A DNA stretch of 64,000 nucleotides from assembly GCF_900115205.1 (NCBI RefSeq), contig NZ_FOYQ01000001.1, positions 1,329,240 through 1,393,239 on the forward strand, given 5' to 3'. Below, one piece after another: positions 37,678-45,964 of the stretch. The position numbers were made by a program, and so were the translations under genes. The number at the start of each line of letters is the position of its first letter. Positions within the stretch are counted from its first letter, which is position 1. The stretch is from Robiginitalea myxolifaciens (GTDB lineage Bacteria; Bacteroidota; Bacteroidia; Flavobacteriales; Flavobacteriaceae). The notes under the pieces were generated by a model. It did no database searches. It saw nothing but the letters and a program-made list of their open reading frames with translations, and was not told the DNA's origin.

Positions 37678-39404
37678 AGAAGTTTTTCCCCATCCTGCAG
37701 TGGTTACCCACCTACAAACGCTCGGATTTACCCGGGGATCTTTCGGCTGGCCTGACTGTAGGGATTATGCTTATCCCCCAGGGTATGGCCTATGCCATGA
37801 TTGCCGGCCTGCCTCCTGTTTTTGGACTTTATGCAGGCCTGGTTCCACAAATTATCTATGCCCTGACCGGCACCTCGCGCCAACTGGCCGTGGGCCCTGT
37901 TGCCATGGATTCCCTCCTGGTGGCAGCCGGATTGGGCGCACTGGCCTTATCGGGTATCGAGGAGTATATTGCCATGGCCATTTTTCTCGCGCTGTTCATG
38001 GGGGTGCTGCAACTCGCTTTCGGACTGCTGAGAATGGGTTTTCTGGTCAATTTTCTCTCCCGTCCGGTTATTAGCGGGTTTACTTCGGCAGCTGCCATCA
38101 TTATCGGATTGAGCCAACTCAAACATCTGCTGGGTACTGAAATCGCCAGTAGCAATCAAATACACAAACTCCTTAGCAATGCCTTTGAATCCCTGGGCGA
38201 CACCAATGCCCTGAGTCTTGGGATAGGATTAGCGGGAATAGCTTTAATCTGGGGGTTAAAGCGGCTTGCCCCCCGAGCTCCTGGCGCCCTTATTTCCGTG
38301 GTGCTTGGAATCGTACTCGTGTATTTTCTGGGATTGGCCGATAAGGGAGTTAGCATTGTTGGGGCCGTTCCTGCAGGCCTCCCCGGGTTTGTCTTGCCTG
38401 AGTTGCCCTGGGACCGGGTATCTGAACTATTTCCCATAGCGCTCACCCTTGCCCTAATTGCATTTATGGAAGCTATTTCTGTAGCGAAAGCCGTGGAAGA
38501 ACGGCGGGGCGAAAAGCAGGTAGATGCCAACCAGGAACTCGTAGCCCTTGGCCTTTCGAATATGGTGGGCTCTCTTTTTCAATCCTATCCGGTAACCGGA
38601 GGGTTTTCCCGCACTGCGGTGAGCGATCAGGCCGGAGCGAGGACAGGAATGACTTCCCTGATAAGTAGTTTGTTGGTAGGGCTTACCTTATTGTTCCTGA
38701 CCCCAGTATTTTATTACCTGCCCAATGCTGTGCTGGCAGCGATCATTATGGTAGCGGTATTCGGGCTTATTGATTTGAAGTACCCCCGCCAATTATGGAA
38801 AGATCGCAAGGATGAATTTGCCTTATTGCTTCTGACCTTTGCGATAACGCTTGGCCTGGGAATTCGGGAGGGAATCTTGCTGGGTGTGCTCTTTTCGCTT
38901 TTGCTGTTGGTATATCGGATATCGAATCCACATATTGCAGTTTTGGGGAGGATTCGCGGAACGGATTACTTCAAGAATATCAACCGCTTTGCCGAAGACA
39001 TCGAAGAGTTCCCAGAGTACCTGATCCTTCGCTTCGACGGGCAGTTGTTTTTTGGCAATCAGGAGTACTTCCGCTCCCAGTTGCGCAAACGCATTCAGGC
39101 GAAAGGCCCTCAACTGAAATTCATAATCCTCAATGCGGAGGCCATTAATTACATTGATTCTTCCGCGGTATTTATGCTGCGTTCACTTCTCAGGGATTTG
39201 AATCAAAAAGGCATACGCCTGATGATTGCTGGCGCCATAGGTCCCACCCGCGATATTTTACGAAGTAGCGGGCTCCTCGAGGAAATAGGTCCGGAAAACC
39301 TCTTTGTCAGGACTTTTGAAGCCTTCGAGTGCTGTCGGAATACAGCTGAGAAATCGGAAGTACAACGCAGGATTTCTACACAGACCTCCGCTTCACGCAT
39401 GTAA
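37674..39404 (+). CDS. SulP family anion transporter with STAS domain
   Basis: 576 aa starting at GTG (37674), overlapping the regulator by 4 bp. The N-terminal DLSAGLTVGIMLIPQGMAYA signature and about a dozen membrane segments precede a C-terminal STAS domain (EAINYIDSSAVFMLRSLL). SulP proteins move sulfate, bicarbonate or other anions. The context with sulfide- and sulfite-oxidising enzymes makes sulfate the favoured substrate, by inference. Direction of transport cannot be read. Confidence 0.88.
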   Translation: MKKFFPILQWLPTYKRSDLPGDLSAGLTVGIMLIPQGMAYAMIAGLPPVFGLYAGLVPQIIYALTGTSRQLAVGPVAMDSLLVAAGLGALALSGIEEYIAMAIFLALFMGVLQLAFGLLRMGFLVNFLSRPVISGFTSAAAIIIGLSQLKHLLGTEIASSNQIHKLLSNAFESLGDTNALSLGIGLAGIALIWGLKRLAPRAPGALISVVLGIVLVYFLGLADKGVSIVGAVPAGLPGFVLPELPWDRVSELFPIALTLALIAFMEAISVAKAVEERRGEKQVDANQELVALGLSNMVGSLFQSYPVTGGFSRTAVSDQAGARTGMTSLISSLLVGLTLLFLTPVFYYLPNAVLAAIIMVAVFGLIDLKYPRQLWKDRKDEFALLLLTFAITLGLGIREGILLGVLFSLLLLVYRISNPHIAVLGRIRGTDYFKNINRFAEDIEEFPEYLILRFDGQLFFGNQEYFRSQLRKRIQAKGPQLKFIILNAEAINYIDSSAVFMLRSLLRDLNQKGIRLMIAGAIGPTRDILRSSGLLEEIGPENLFVRTFEAFECCRNTAEKSEVQRRISTQTSASRM

Positions 39405-39444
39405 CCTAGGTCACTGACACGCGCCGTTTCACGCCTTACTTTTA
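39401..39444 (+). promoter_or_regulatory. Crp/Fnr-like dyad plus -7 element before persulfide dioxygenase gene
   Basis: GTAAC-CTAG-GTCAC (39401-39414; centre 39407.5) overlaps the SulP stop codon. TACTTTTA (39437-39444) matches TAnnTTTG at all but the last position. Spacing from the centre to the first base is 29.5 nt, identical to the 36.6 and 44.07 kb sites. Confidence 0.7.
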
Positions 39445-39470
39445 CCCTGTAACTTTTAAAGAATATCATC

Positions 39471-40880
39471 ATGAATATAGAGCAGATATATACCGGCTGC
39501 CTGGCACAAGGAGCATATTATATTGAGAGCAAGGGAGAGGTAGCCATAATTGATCCGCTGCGCGAAGTTCAACCCTATATCGAAAGGGCACAGAAGGACG
39601 GGGCCACGATCAAATACATCTTTGAAACCCATTTTCACGCCGATTTTGTCAGTGGTCACCTTACCCTTTCAAAGGAAACCGGAGCACCAATTGTTTATGG
39701 CCCCCTGGCCAATCCACAATTCGAAGCCATTATCGCTGAGGACGGCCAGGAATTCCAGCTAGGGGACCTGACCCTGGTAGCTCTGCACACTCCGGGGCAC
39801 ACCATGGAAAGCACAACGTATTTACTTCGGGACGCAGATGGAAATGACCATGCAATTTTTAGTGGAGACACCCTGTTCTTAGGCGATGTGGGGAGGCCCG
39901 ACCTTGCCCAGAAAGCTGCTGACATGACCCAGGAGGAATTAGCGGGAATCCTGTTTGACAGCCTGCGCAGCAAGATCATGCCCCTGGCCGACGAGGTGAT
40001 CGTTTATCCGGCCCACGGTGCTGGTTCTGCCTGTGGTAAGAATATGATGAAAGAAACCGTGGACACCCTCGGTAATCAGAAAAACACCAACTATGCCTTA
40101 CGGGCCGACATGAGCCGGGAGGAATTCATTGCTGAGGTTACGGAAGGCCTGCTTCCCCCTCCCCAGTATTTCCCCCTGAATGTTAAAATGAACAAGGAAG
40201 GCTACGCTGATGTAGATGATGTGATCGAGCGAGGTACCCAGGCGCTCAGCCCGGCTGCTTTTGAGGCTGCCGCCAATGAAACGGGAGCCATTGTGCTCGA
40301 CGTTCGCGATAAGGATGCCTTTGCGGCTGGCCACATTCCGCGATCTATTTTCATAGGTCTAGACGGCAGCTTTGCTCCTTGGGTAGGCGCCCTGGTAGCC
40401 GACACCCAGCAGCCTATACTTTTGCTGGCACCAGAGGGTAAGGAGGAAGAAGCAGTAATCCGACTTTCCCGTGTTGGGTTCGACAATACCCTGGGGTATC
40501 TTAAAGGCGGATTTAAAGCCTGGACCGAAGCTTCTAAGGAGTACGATACGCTGAGCCGGATTTCAGCCGCGGACCTCAAGGAGCTCATGGCGTCCGAGGA
40601 AGCCCACGTATTTGATGTGCGCAAGGAAAGTGAATTTCTTTCGGAGCATTTGGTGACGGCCGAAAACACCCCGCTGGACTATTTGAATGACCACCTGAGT
40701 CAATTTTCGGATTCCACAACGAATTACATCCACTGTGCCAGCGGCTATCGCAGTGCTATTGCGGGATCCATTCTGAAAAGTCGCGGCATTCACAACATCG
40801 TAGATATTGCAGGAGGCTTTGAAGCGCTCAAAGAAAACGGTTTGGAAGTAAGTGATTACGTATGTCCTTCAACGCTCTAA
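39471..40880 (+). CDS. MBL-fold persulfide dioxygenase-like protein fused to two rhodanese domains
   Basis: 469 aa. An N-terminal ETHE1-like MBL domain has H54-F-H56-A-D58-F59 with H63, and GDTLFLGDVGRPDL. Two rhodanese domains follow. The first (about 262-355) has ILLLAPEGKEEEA where an active-site Cys loop is expected, so it is probably inactive. The second has HCASGYRS with catalytic Cys422. Family knowledge: oxidises glutathione or other persulfides to sulfite, with the rhodanese delivering or removing sulfane sulfur. The likely operon continues into the periplasmic rhodanese (TAATG overlap). Confidence 0.88.
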   Translation: MNIEQIYTGCLAQGAYYIESKGEVAIIDPLREVQPYIERAQKDGATIKYIFETHFHADFVSGHLTLSKETGAPIVYGPLANPQFEAIIAEDGQEFQLGDLTLVALHTPGHTMESTTYLLRDADGNDHAIFSGDTLFLGDVGRPDLAQKAADMTQEELAGILFDSLRSKIMPLADEVIVYPAHGAGSACGKNMMKETVDTLGNQKNTNYALRADMSREEFIAEVTEGLLPPPQYFPLNVKMNKEGYADVDDVIERGTQALSPAAFEAAANETGAIVLDVRDKDAFAAGHIPRSIFIGLDGSFAPWVGALVADTQQPILLLAPEGKEEEAVIRLSRVGFDNTLGYLKGGFKAWTEASKEYDTLSRISAADLKELMASEEAHVFDVRKESEFLSEHLVTAENTPLDYLNDHLSQFSDSTTNYIHCASGYRSAIAGSILKSRGIHNIVDIAGGFEALKENGLEVSDYVCPSTL

Positions 40881-41395
40881 TGCGCGCAGTTAAAATAATT
40901 AGCCCTGCCGGGATCTTCCTGGCGGGGTTACTTGCGTTTAGTGGGGCAGCTGCCCAGGATTCAATAACAAACTCCAGATATGCGCGTATGTTGGAACGTT
41001 TATTGTCCCACGATGTCCCGGAAATTAATGTACCGTCGGTCGCCAGTTTAGAAAACCCCATTTTTCTCGACACCCGTAGTGGGGAGGAATTCGCGGTAAG
41101 CCACCTGGAAGGAGCTGTTTGGGCAGGATATAAGGAGTTTTCACTGGAACGCCTGAACCACATCCCAAAAGACCGGCCAATGGTTGTTTACTGTTCTGTG
41201 GGGTATCGCAGTGAAAAAGTTACCGCTCTATTGCAGGAAGCGGGATTTCAAAATACCTATAACCTTTATGGGGGCATTTTTGAATGGGTGAATCAGGGCA
41301 AGCCAGTGGTCGACCGCAACGGCCCTACCGGGAGAGTTCACGGGTACAATTGGTTCTGGGGTCGCTGGTTGACTAAAGGCGAAGTCGTGTATTAA
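40880..41395 (+). CDS. Exported rhodanese-domain sulfurtransferase
   Basis: 171 aa from the ATG at 40880, which overlaps the preceding stop as TAATG; a start six codons upstream (40862) is possible. The signal peptide ends near SGAAAQ. A single rhodanese domain has the active-site loop CSVGYRS. Predicted periplasmic persulfide carrier or thiosulfate:acceptor sulfurtransferase. It is convergent with the sterol-desaturase-like gene. Confidence 0.85.
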   Translation: MRAVKIISPAGIFLAGLLAFSGAAAQDSITNSRYARMLERLLSHDVPEINVPSVASLENPIFLDTRSGEEFAVSHLEGAVWAGYKEFSLERLNHIPKDRPMVVYCSVGYRSEKVTALLQEAGFQNTYNLYGGIFEWVNQGKPVVDRNGPTGRVHGYNWFWGRWLTKGEVVY

Positions 41396-41402
41396 AACCG
41401 CA

Positions 41403-42284
41403 CTAACCCTTATTGGAACGCGGGGAAAATCCATAGGTATTCTGCCCTACGAAATCCTTTGGAAAACCTTCATCTCCAGGAAATCCAATAGGGATGGTTC
41501 CGCTATCTTCCGGAATGTAATTGGTGCCAAACAGATAGTCCCATAAACTCAGGCTAATCCCAAAATTCACCCCGTACTTACCCTCAGGTAAATGGTAGGC
41601 GTGGTGGTACAGGTGCATTACCGGATTGTTGAAGACATATTTCAATGGCCCCCAGGTAAGCTTGATATTCGCGTGGTTCAAATGGCCAATAGCAATTGCG
41701 GTAAAATGGACGATATAGGCTTGTTCGGGCTCAAATCCTCCCAGGATCATTACCCCAAATGTTTTGAGGGGCTTATAGAGCACATTTTCCATCCAATGAT
41801 ACCGAAGGTGGGCTGCAAAGCCCATTTCTTTTACGCTGTGGTGCACTTTGTGAAACTGCCAGAGGAAGGAATACTTATGCAGGAGGATATGCGTAAACCA
41901 CTGCACAAAATCTAGGATTACGAAAAAGACCAGTAACTGGACCCACATGGGCCATGCCTGAATATCCACTAGGGCCAGACTTCGCGCCGTGATCCCGAAT
42001 TCGGAAAACAGGACTTCGAGCATTTTGTAGAAGCCACTGATAACGATGGCAAAGACAAAGAAGTTAAAAAACATATATCCGGCATCTAGCCAGAAGTCTT
42101 TCCGGAATATGGATTGGTTTTTCCTCCAGGGAAAGACAATTTCCAACCCCCAGACCACCAGGGAGATGACGATAAGCCCCCAGAAGTAATTCGTATACCA
42201 GGGCACTTCCAATAGAATGGATTTCCAGGTCCAGTTTATCGTCCCGTTTAAAGCATTTACAAAGGCGTTCCAGTACTGTTCCAT
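41403..42284 (-). CDS. Fatty acid hydroxylase / sterol desaturase superfamily membrane protein
   Basis: 293 aa with about four membrane helices and the superfamily His clusters: H132-x3-H136, H145-x2-HH, H201-x2-H204 and H224-x2-HH-x2-H231. These bind a di-iron centre that hydroxylates or desaturates a lipid. It is the last gene of the cytochrome-molybdoenzyme operon (6-bp gap after the cytochrome). Its link to sulfur metabolism is unexplained; a lipid or quinone modification is one guess. Substrate unknown. Confidence 0.85.
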   Translation of the reverse strand: MEQYWNAFVNALNGTINWTWKSILLEVPWYTNYFWGLIVISLVVWGLEIVFPWRKNQSIFRKDFWLDAGYMFFNFFVFAIVISGFYKMLEVLFSEFGITARSLALVDIQAWPMWVQLLVFFVILDFVQWFTHILLHKYSFLWQFHKVHHSVKEMGFAAHLRYHWMENVLYKPLKTFGVMILGGFEPEQAYIVHFTAIAIGHLNHANIKLTWGPLKYVFNNPVMHLYHHAYHLPEGKYGVNFGISLSLWDYLFGTNYIPEDSGTIPIGFPGDEGFPKDFVGQNTYGFSPRSNKG

Positions 42285-42290
42285 AATGGG

Positions 42291-42797
42291 TTAGTCGCTT
42301 GATTCTTCCAAAACATACCATTCAATATCTGCAAGGTTGGCCCTGCGACCGGTATCTTCCGGTGCATAATTAGCGGCCAGATAATCGAGGATTATCGCTT
42401 CATTATTGCCGAGATCCCATAATTTCTGGGTCTCCTGCATCCAGCGAATGGTAGCTTCCCATCCCTCCCGGGTCATCCGGTTCTGGGTGACCAGTTTGGC
42501 CGAATGACAATTGGTGCAATTGTTCACCACCGTCATCAGCCCCTCTGCTTCCACAAACCCCGTGCGAAGATGGATGCCATTTTCAATGGCGTCATAATCT
42601 GCATCCACAAGTCCCTGATCCAAGCTGTCCTGGACGTTGACTACGGAAGCTGGCCTGGCGGATTGGAAAGAAGATAAGTCCGGATCAAAAAGCACAAACA
42701 AGAGCACCCCGCTAATGGCTAGGAACAACAGAACGATCATCCGCATCATCGTGCGAACCTCCCGGAAACTCTTCTCGAATGAATGCTTATCGGACAT
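42291..42797 (-). CDS. Monohaem cytochrome c, probable sulfite dehydrogenase electron acceptor
   Basis: 168 aa with an N-terminal membrane anchor (MRMIVLLFLAISGVLLFVLF) and one haem motif C94-T-N-C97-H98. The segment after it (LVTQNRMTREGWEATIRWM) is characteristic of the small cytochromes that accompany sulfite-oxidising molybdoenzymes; Met108 or Met120 could be the sixth haem ligand. Start ATG 42797 overlaps the predicted ancestral TAA of the molybdoenzyme by one base (TAATG), implying translational coupling. Confidence 0.85.
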   Translation of the reverse strand: MSDKHSFEKSFREVRTMMRMIVLLFLAISGVLLFVLFDPDLSSFQSARPASVVNVQDSLDQGLVDADYDAIENGIHLRTGFVEAEGLMTVVNNCTNCHSAKLVTQNRMTREGWEATIRWMQETQKLWDLGNNEAIILDYLAANYAPEDTGRRANLADIEWYVLEESSD

Positions 42798-42853
42798 TAG
42801 CTAACCTTTATCGCAATTCTATGGCAGGCGTTGTTGAGGTAGCCCTTGGGATT

Positions 42854-44017
42854 CTAGCCCGGTAAGACCATGGGCTGTGCGTTGCCCTGACTGTCGGTAG
42901 CCCGCACCCATAATTCGTAATACCCTTTTTTCGGGAACTGTGCCGAGCCCTGGAAGCGTTGCCAGGCAAGTCGATTCGCTGGAGCCTTCACAGAACAGCC
43001 TTGCCAGGTGGCCCCAAAATCGATTGAGTATTCCATGCTTTTTACCGTGAGTTCACCGGCCCATGCATGGCCGCGAAAATTCAAGGCTTTGCCCAGTGGC
43101 AAGGTGGCACCGGTTTTCGGATAGGTAATCAGGGACTTTACGGGCATGGATTCTATGATACACATATCCTCATTGGCAACTTTTTCGCCCGGGGCAACAG
43201 GCTCGCAGGGCACCCGGTAGGAAGAACCCGTCATTTTTTCCCCATCGTGCACAATGTTGCGCACACTTAAGCGGTTGAGCCATTTTCCGGAAGCGGAAGC
43301 GGGCCAACCCCCGGCTACCAGACGCAGTGGAAAACCATGGGCCAGAGGAATGTCCTTTCCATTCATTTGAAAGGCCACCAGGGTTTCATCCTGAAGGGCT
43401 TTGGCTATAGGGACCCCCCGAGAGATAGGTTCCAGCTCCGGGGCGCCACTCAAATGCGTGTCGGCGGCATGATACCCAATATATACCGCCTCGTCGGTGA
43501 TTCCCACATCCTCCAGGATATCCCTAAGGCGTACGCCAGTCCAGGTGGCACAGGAAACAGCCCCAACAGTCCATTGATTCCCCTTGGCAGGGGGGTTGAA
43601 CTCGCTACGGCCGTTACCACCACATTCCAGGGTTAATTGATAGGTGTATCGGGGGAACCTGGATTTAAGGGCTTCCAAGGAATAGGTTTTGGGAGCTTGC
43701 ACCGCCTCCCCATCTATGGTAAGCGACCAGGTATTCAGGTCTATTCCTTCGGGAATTTTTCCATTGTTCCGGATAAACATGAATTTATTCGGGGTAATGG
43801 CGTCGTCTAACAAATGGGCCTTGGCTTCGATATTCCAGGGTTTGTCGTTTAAGACCGTCATCCCCGGGTCTTTGTCGAAAAGTTTGAAGGGATCGGGATC
43901 CTGCAGGCCTAATAATGGCAAGCCTTCGGGCAGGTTGGCACCGTAGACGATCTCGGTCCCCAATAAGGCCGCCAGGGAGGCGAGGCCCGACCGGCGAACA
44001 AATTGACGTCTTTTCAT
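42854..44017 (-). CDS. SorA/SoxC-like sulfite dehydrogenase molybdoenzyme, truncated by an in-frame TAG
   Basis: 387 aa as annotated. A Tat signal (RRQFVRR, residues 3-9) is followed by a molybdopterin-binding domain with the Mo-ligand Cys132 (ECGGNGRS), then the Mo-co dimerisation domain. The protein ends in QPMVLPG at a TAG (42854-42856). Beyond it the same frame reads NPKGYLNNACHRIAIKVS, then TAA at 42797-42799, overlapping the cytochrome ATG. Homologues have Trp at the TAG position (WNxxG...NAxHR), so this is most simply a TGG-to-TAG change, giving a 406-aa ancestral protein. A sequencing error or readthrough are alternatives. Predicted periplasmic oxidation of sulfite to sulfate with electrons to cytochrome c. 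Confidence 0.88.
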   Translation of the reverse strand: MKRRQFVRRSGLASLAALLGTEIVYGANLPEGLPLLGLQDPDPFKLFDKDPGMTVLNDKPWNIEAKAHLLDDAITPNKFMFIRNNGKIPEGIDLNTWSLTIDGEAVQAPKTYSLEALKSRFPRYTYQLTLECGGNGRSEFNPPAKGNQWTVGAVSCATWTGVRLRDILEDVGITDEAVYIGYHAADTHLSGAPELEPISRGVPIAKALQDETLVAFQMNGKDIPLAHGFPLRLVAGGWPASASGKWLNRLSVRNIVHDGEKMTGSSYRVPCEPVAPGEKVANEDMCIIESMPVKSLITYPKTGATLPLGKALNFRGHAWAGELTVKSMEYSIDFGATWQGCSVKAPANRLAWQRFQGSAQFPKKGYYELWVRATDSQGNAQPMVLPG

Positions 44018-44041
44018 GGGTAGCTGTGGCTAATTGAGTTC

Positions 44042-44115
44042 TAAACATACTAGTTTTTATTCAGTACTAGTGTAACCAGGGTTACAAGAATTGATCAAAC
44101 CGAGCTGTAAATTTG
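44042..44115. promoter_or_regulatory. Crp/Fnr-like dyad serving divergent SQR and sulfite dehydrogenase promoters
   Basis: GTAAC-CAGG-GTTAC (44072-44085; centre 44078.5) sits in the divergent gap. On the plus strand TAAATTTG (44108-44115) is a full -7 match, 29.5 nt from the centre. On the minus strand TATGTTTA (complement of 44042-44049) matches at all but the last position, also 29.5 nt from the centre. One dyad can therefore activate both directions at the same geometry. Confidence 0.78.
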
Positions 44116-44139
44116 CTTTAGTTAAAACACGGACGATCA

Positions 44140-45387
44140 ATGGATAAGCATTACGAAGTTCTAATAATAGGTGGTGGAACCGCCGGTATTATGACGGCAG
44201 CGAATCTGCTCCGCGCCGATCGCAACATAAAGGTTGGAATTATTGAACCTGCCGACACGCACTATTACCAGGCTGCCTGGACATTGGTTGGCGCTGGGAC
44301 CTATGATTATCAGAAAACGGCACGCCCTATGGCGTCGGTCATACCCAAGCGGGCTACCTGGATCAAAGATTCCGCAACAGGTTTCGATCCGGAAAACAAC
44401 CTTGTAAAGACCGCGAGTAGTGGCGACCTGACCTATGATTATTTGGTAGTGGCGCCCGGACTAACCTACGACATGGACTTGGTTCCCGGGCTGGCTGAGG
44501 TACTGGACAAGGATGTCGTTTGTAGTAATTATACGGATCCCGAGCACACCTGGAAACTGATTAAAAATTTCGAGGGAGGAACAGCACTCTTTACGCAACC
44601 CACTACCCCTTTAAAATGCGGCGGAGCTCCTCAGAAAATCATGTATCTGGCTGAGAGCCATTGGCGAAAGTCGCACGTCCGTGGGGCTTCTCAAGTGATC
44701 TTCGCTACCCCGGGAACCATTATTTTTGGAATTCCGCAAATAGCCCAGACGCTTATGAACGTGGTTGGACGTAAAGACATCAATCTTCGTTTTGGGTATA
44801 AACTGGTCAAGGTCGATGGGCCAAACCGCATTGCCTGGTACGAATTTGCTGATCACGAGAAGGAATACAACCACAAAGAAGTAAAAACCGAGAAGGACGG
44901 GAAGTTAACAGGGATTCATTACGATTTCATGCACACTGCACCTCCTTCGGTTGCCCCGGAATTCATCCGCAAATCTGTTTTAGCCAATGAGGCTGGCTGG
45001 CTGGAAGTCCATAAACACAGCTTGCAACATTTGCGGTATGCCAATATATTCGGCCTGGGTGATGTTGCGGCCTTACCGACGGCTAAGACTGGTGCTGCTG
45101 TTCGCAAGCAGGTTCCGGTTGTGGTGGAAAACCTCCAACTGATGCGTTCGCGAAATAGAATCGGAAGCAATGCCTACAATGGTTATTCCTCCTGCCCCAT
45201 CGTGACTGACTATGGTAAAATGGTGCTGGCCGAATTCGACTACGACAATAATTTTACACCGGATCCGAAGTTGAAACAATTGCTCATTTCCGATTCGGCA
45301 AAAGAACATTGGAGGCTCTGGATGCTTAAGAAGTACGGGCTCCCATATCTTTACTGGAATAAAATGCTGAAAGGCAAAGACGTCTAA
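44140..45387 (+). CDS. sqr: Sulfide:quinone oxidoreductase
   Basis: 415 aa FAD enzyme. GGGTAGIMTA near the N-terminus is the dinucleotide-binding loop. Cys160 (PLKCGGAPQK) and Cys352 (SCPIVTDYG) correspond to the redox-active pair of the mitochondrial-type SQR group; Cys128 is also conserved-looking. The C-terminus (KYGLPYLYW...KMLKG) is an amphipathic membrane anchor. It oxidises sulfide and passes electrons to quinone, forming persulfide or polysulfide. It heads an operon with the YeeE/YedE pair and is divergent from the sulfite dehydrogenase genes across a shared dyad. Confidence 0.92.
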   Translation: MDKHYEVLIIGGGTAGIMTAANLLRADRNIKVGIIEPADTHYYQAAWTLVGAGTYDYQKTARPMASVIPKRATWIKDSATGFDPENNLVKTASSGDLTYDYLVVAPGLTYDMDLVPGLAEVLDKDVVCSNYTDPEHTWKLIKNFEGGTALFTQPTTPLKCGGAPQKIMYLAESHWRKSHVRGASQVIFATPGTIIFGIPQIAQTLMNVVGRKDINLRFGYKLVKVDGPNRIAWYEFADHEKEYNHKEVKTEKDGKLTGIHYDFMHTAPPSVAPEFIRKSVLANEAGWLEVHKHSLQHLRYANIFGLGDVAALPTAKTGAAVRKQVPVVVENLQLMRSRNRIGSNAYNGYSSCPIVTDYGKMVLAEFDYDNNFTPDPKLKQLLISDSAKEHWRLWMLKKYGLPYLYWNKMLKGKDV

Positions 45388-45405
45388 AGCGTCTAAATCA
45401 CAACT

Positions 45406-45963
45406 ATGGATTGGATCTATGAACCCTGGCCCTGGTATGTTTCAGGTGCCGCTATTGCTTTTGTTATGCTGCTCTTGCTCCTTATGGGCAACAGCTTTGG
45501 AATGTCGGGAAACCTCCGAACTTTTTGTACACTCTGTGGGGCGGACAGGCATGCCGACTTTTTCAAGTTCGACTGGAAAGCACAACGCTGGAATCTCCTG
45601 GTTGCCCTGGGGGCAGTTATCGGAGGATTTTTAGCGTCAAATTACCTTACTGCTGACCCTGCAGTTGCCATCAGTGCCAATACAGTCAATGAATTGCAGA
45701 GCCTCGGGTTTGAAAGCGCCGGGTCGGCGTACTTGCCGGAGGAACTATTTGGCAGTGGAATCTGGAGTGATTTTAAAGCCCTTGGTTTGCTGGCAGTGGG
45801 AGGGTTCCTGGTTGGTTTTGGCGCCCGATATGCCGGGGGATGTACCTCTGGCCATGCCATTTCAGGCCTGAGTAACCTACAGTGGCCTTCCTTACTGGCG
45901 GTGATTGGCTTTTTCGCCGGTGGTATGATTATGATATACTTTTTGTTCCCCTTAATTTTTTGA
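45406..45963 (+). CDS. YeeE/YedE family protein, first half of a split transporter
   Basis: 185 aa with about five membrane segments. The family motif GARYAGGCTSGHAISG is present (the Cys-containing loop). YeeE/YedE proteins such as TsuA import thiosulfate by relaying it past conserved Cys residues. It is downstream of SQR (18-bp gap), with the second half following after one base. Confidence 0.88.
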   Translation: MDWIYEPWPWYVSGAAIAFVMLLLLLMGNSFGMSGNLRTFCTLCGADRHADFFKFDWKAQRWNLLVALGAVIGGFLASNYLTADPAVAISANTVNELQSLGFESAGSAYLPEELFGSGIWSDFKALGLLAVGGFLVGFGARYAGGCTSGHAISGLSNLQWPSLLAVIGFFAGGMIMIYFLFPLIF

Positions 45964-45964
45964 T

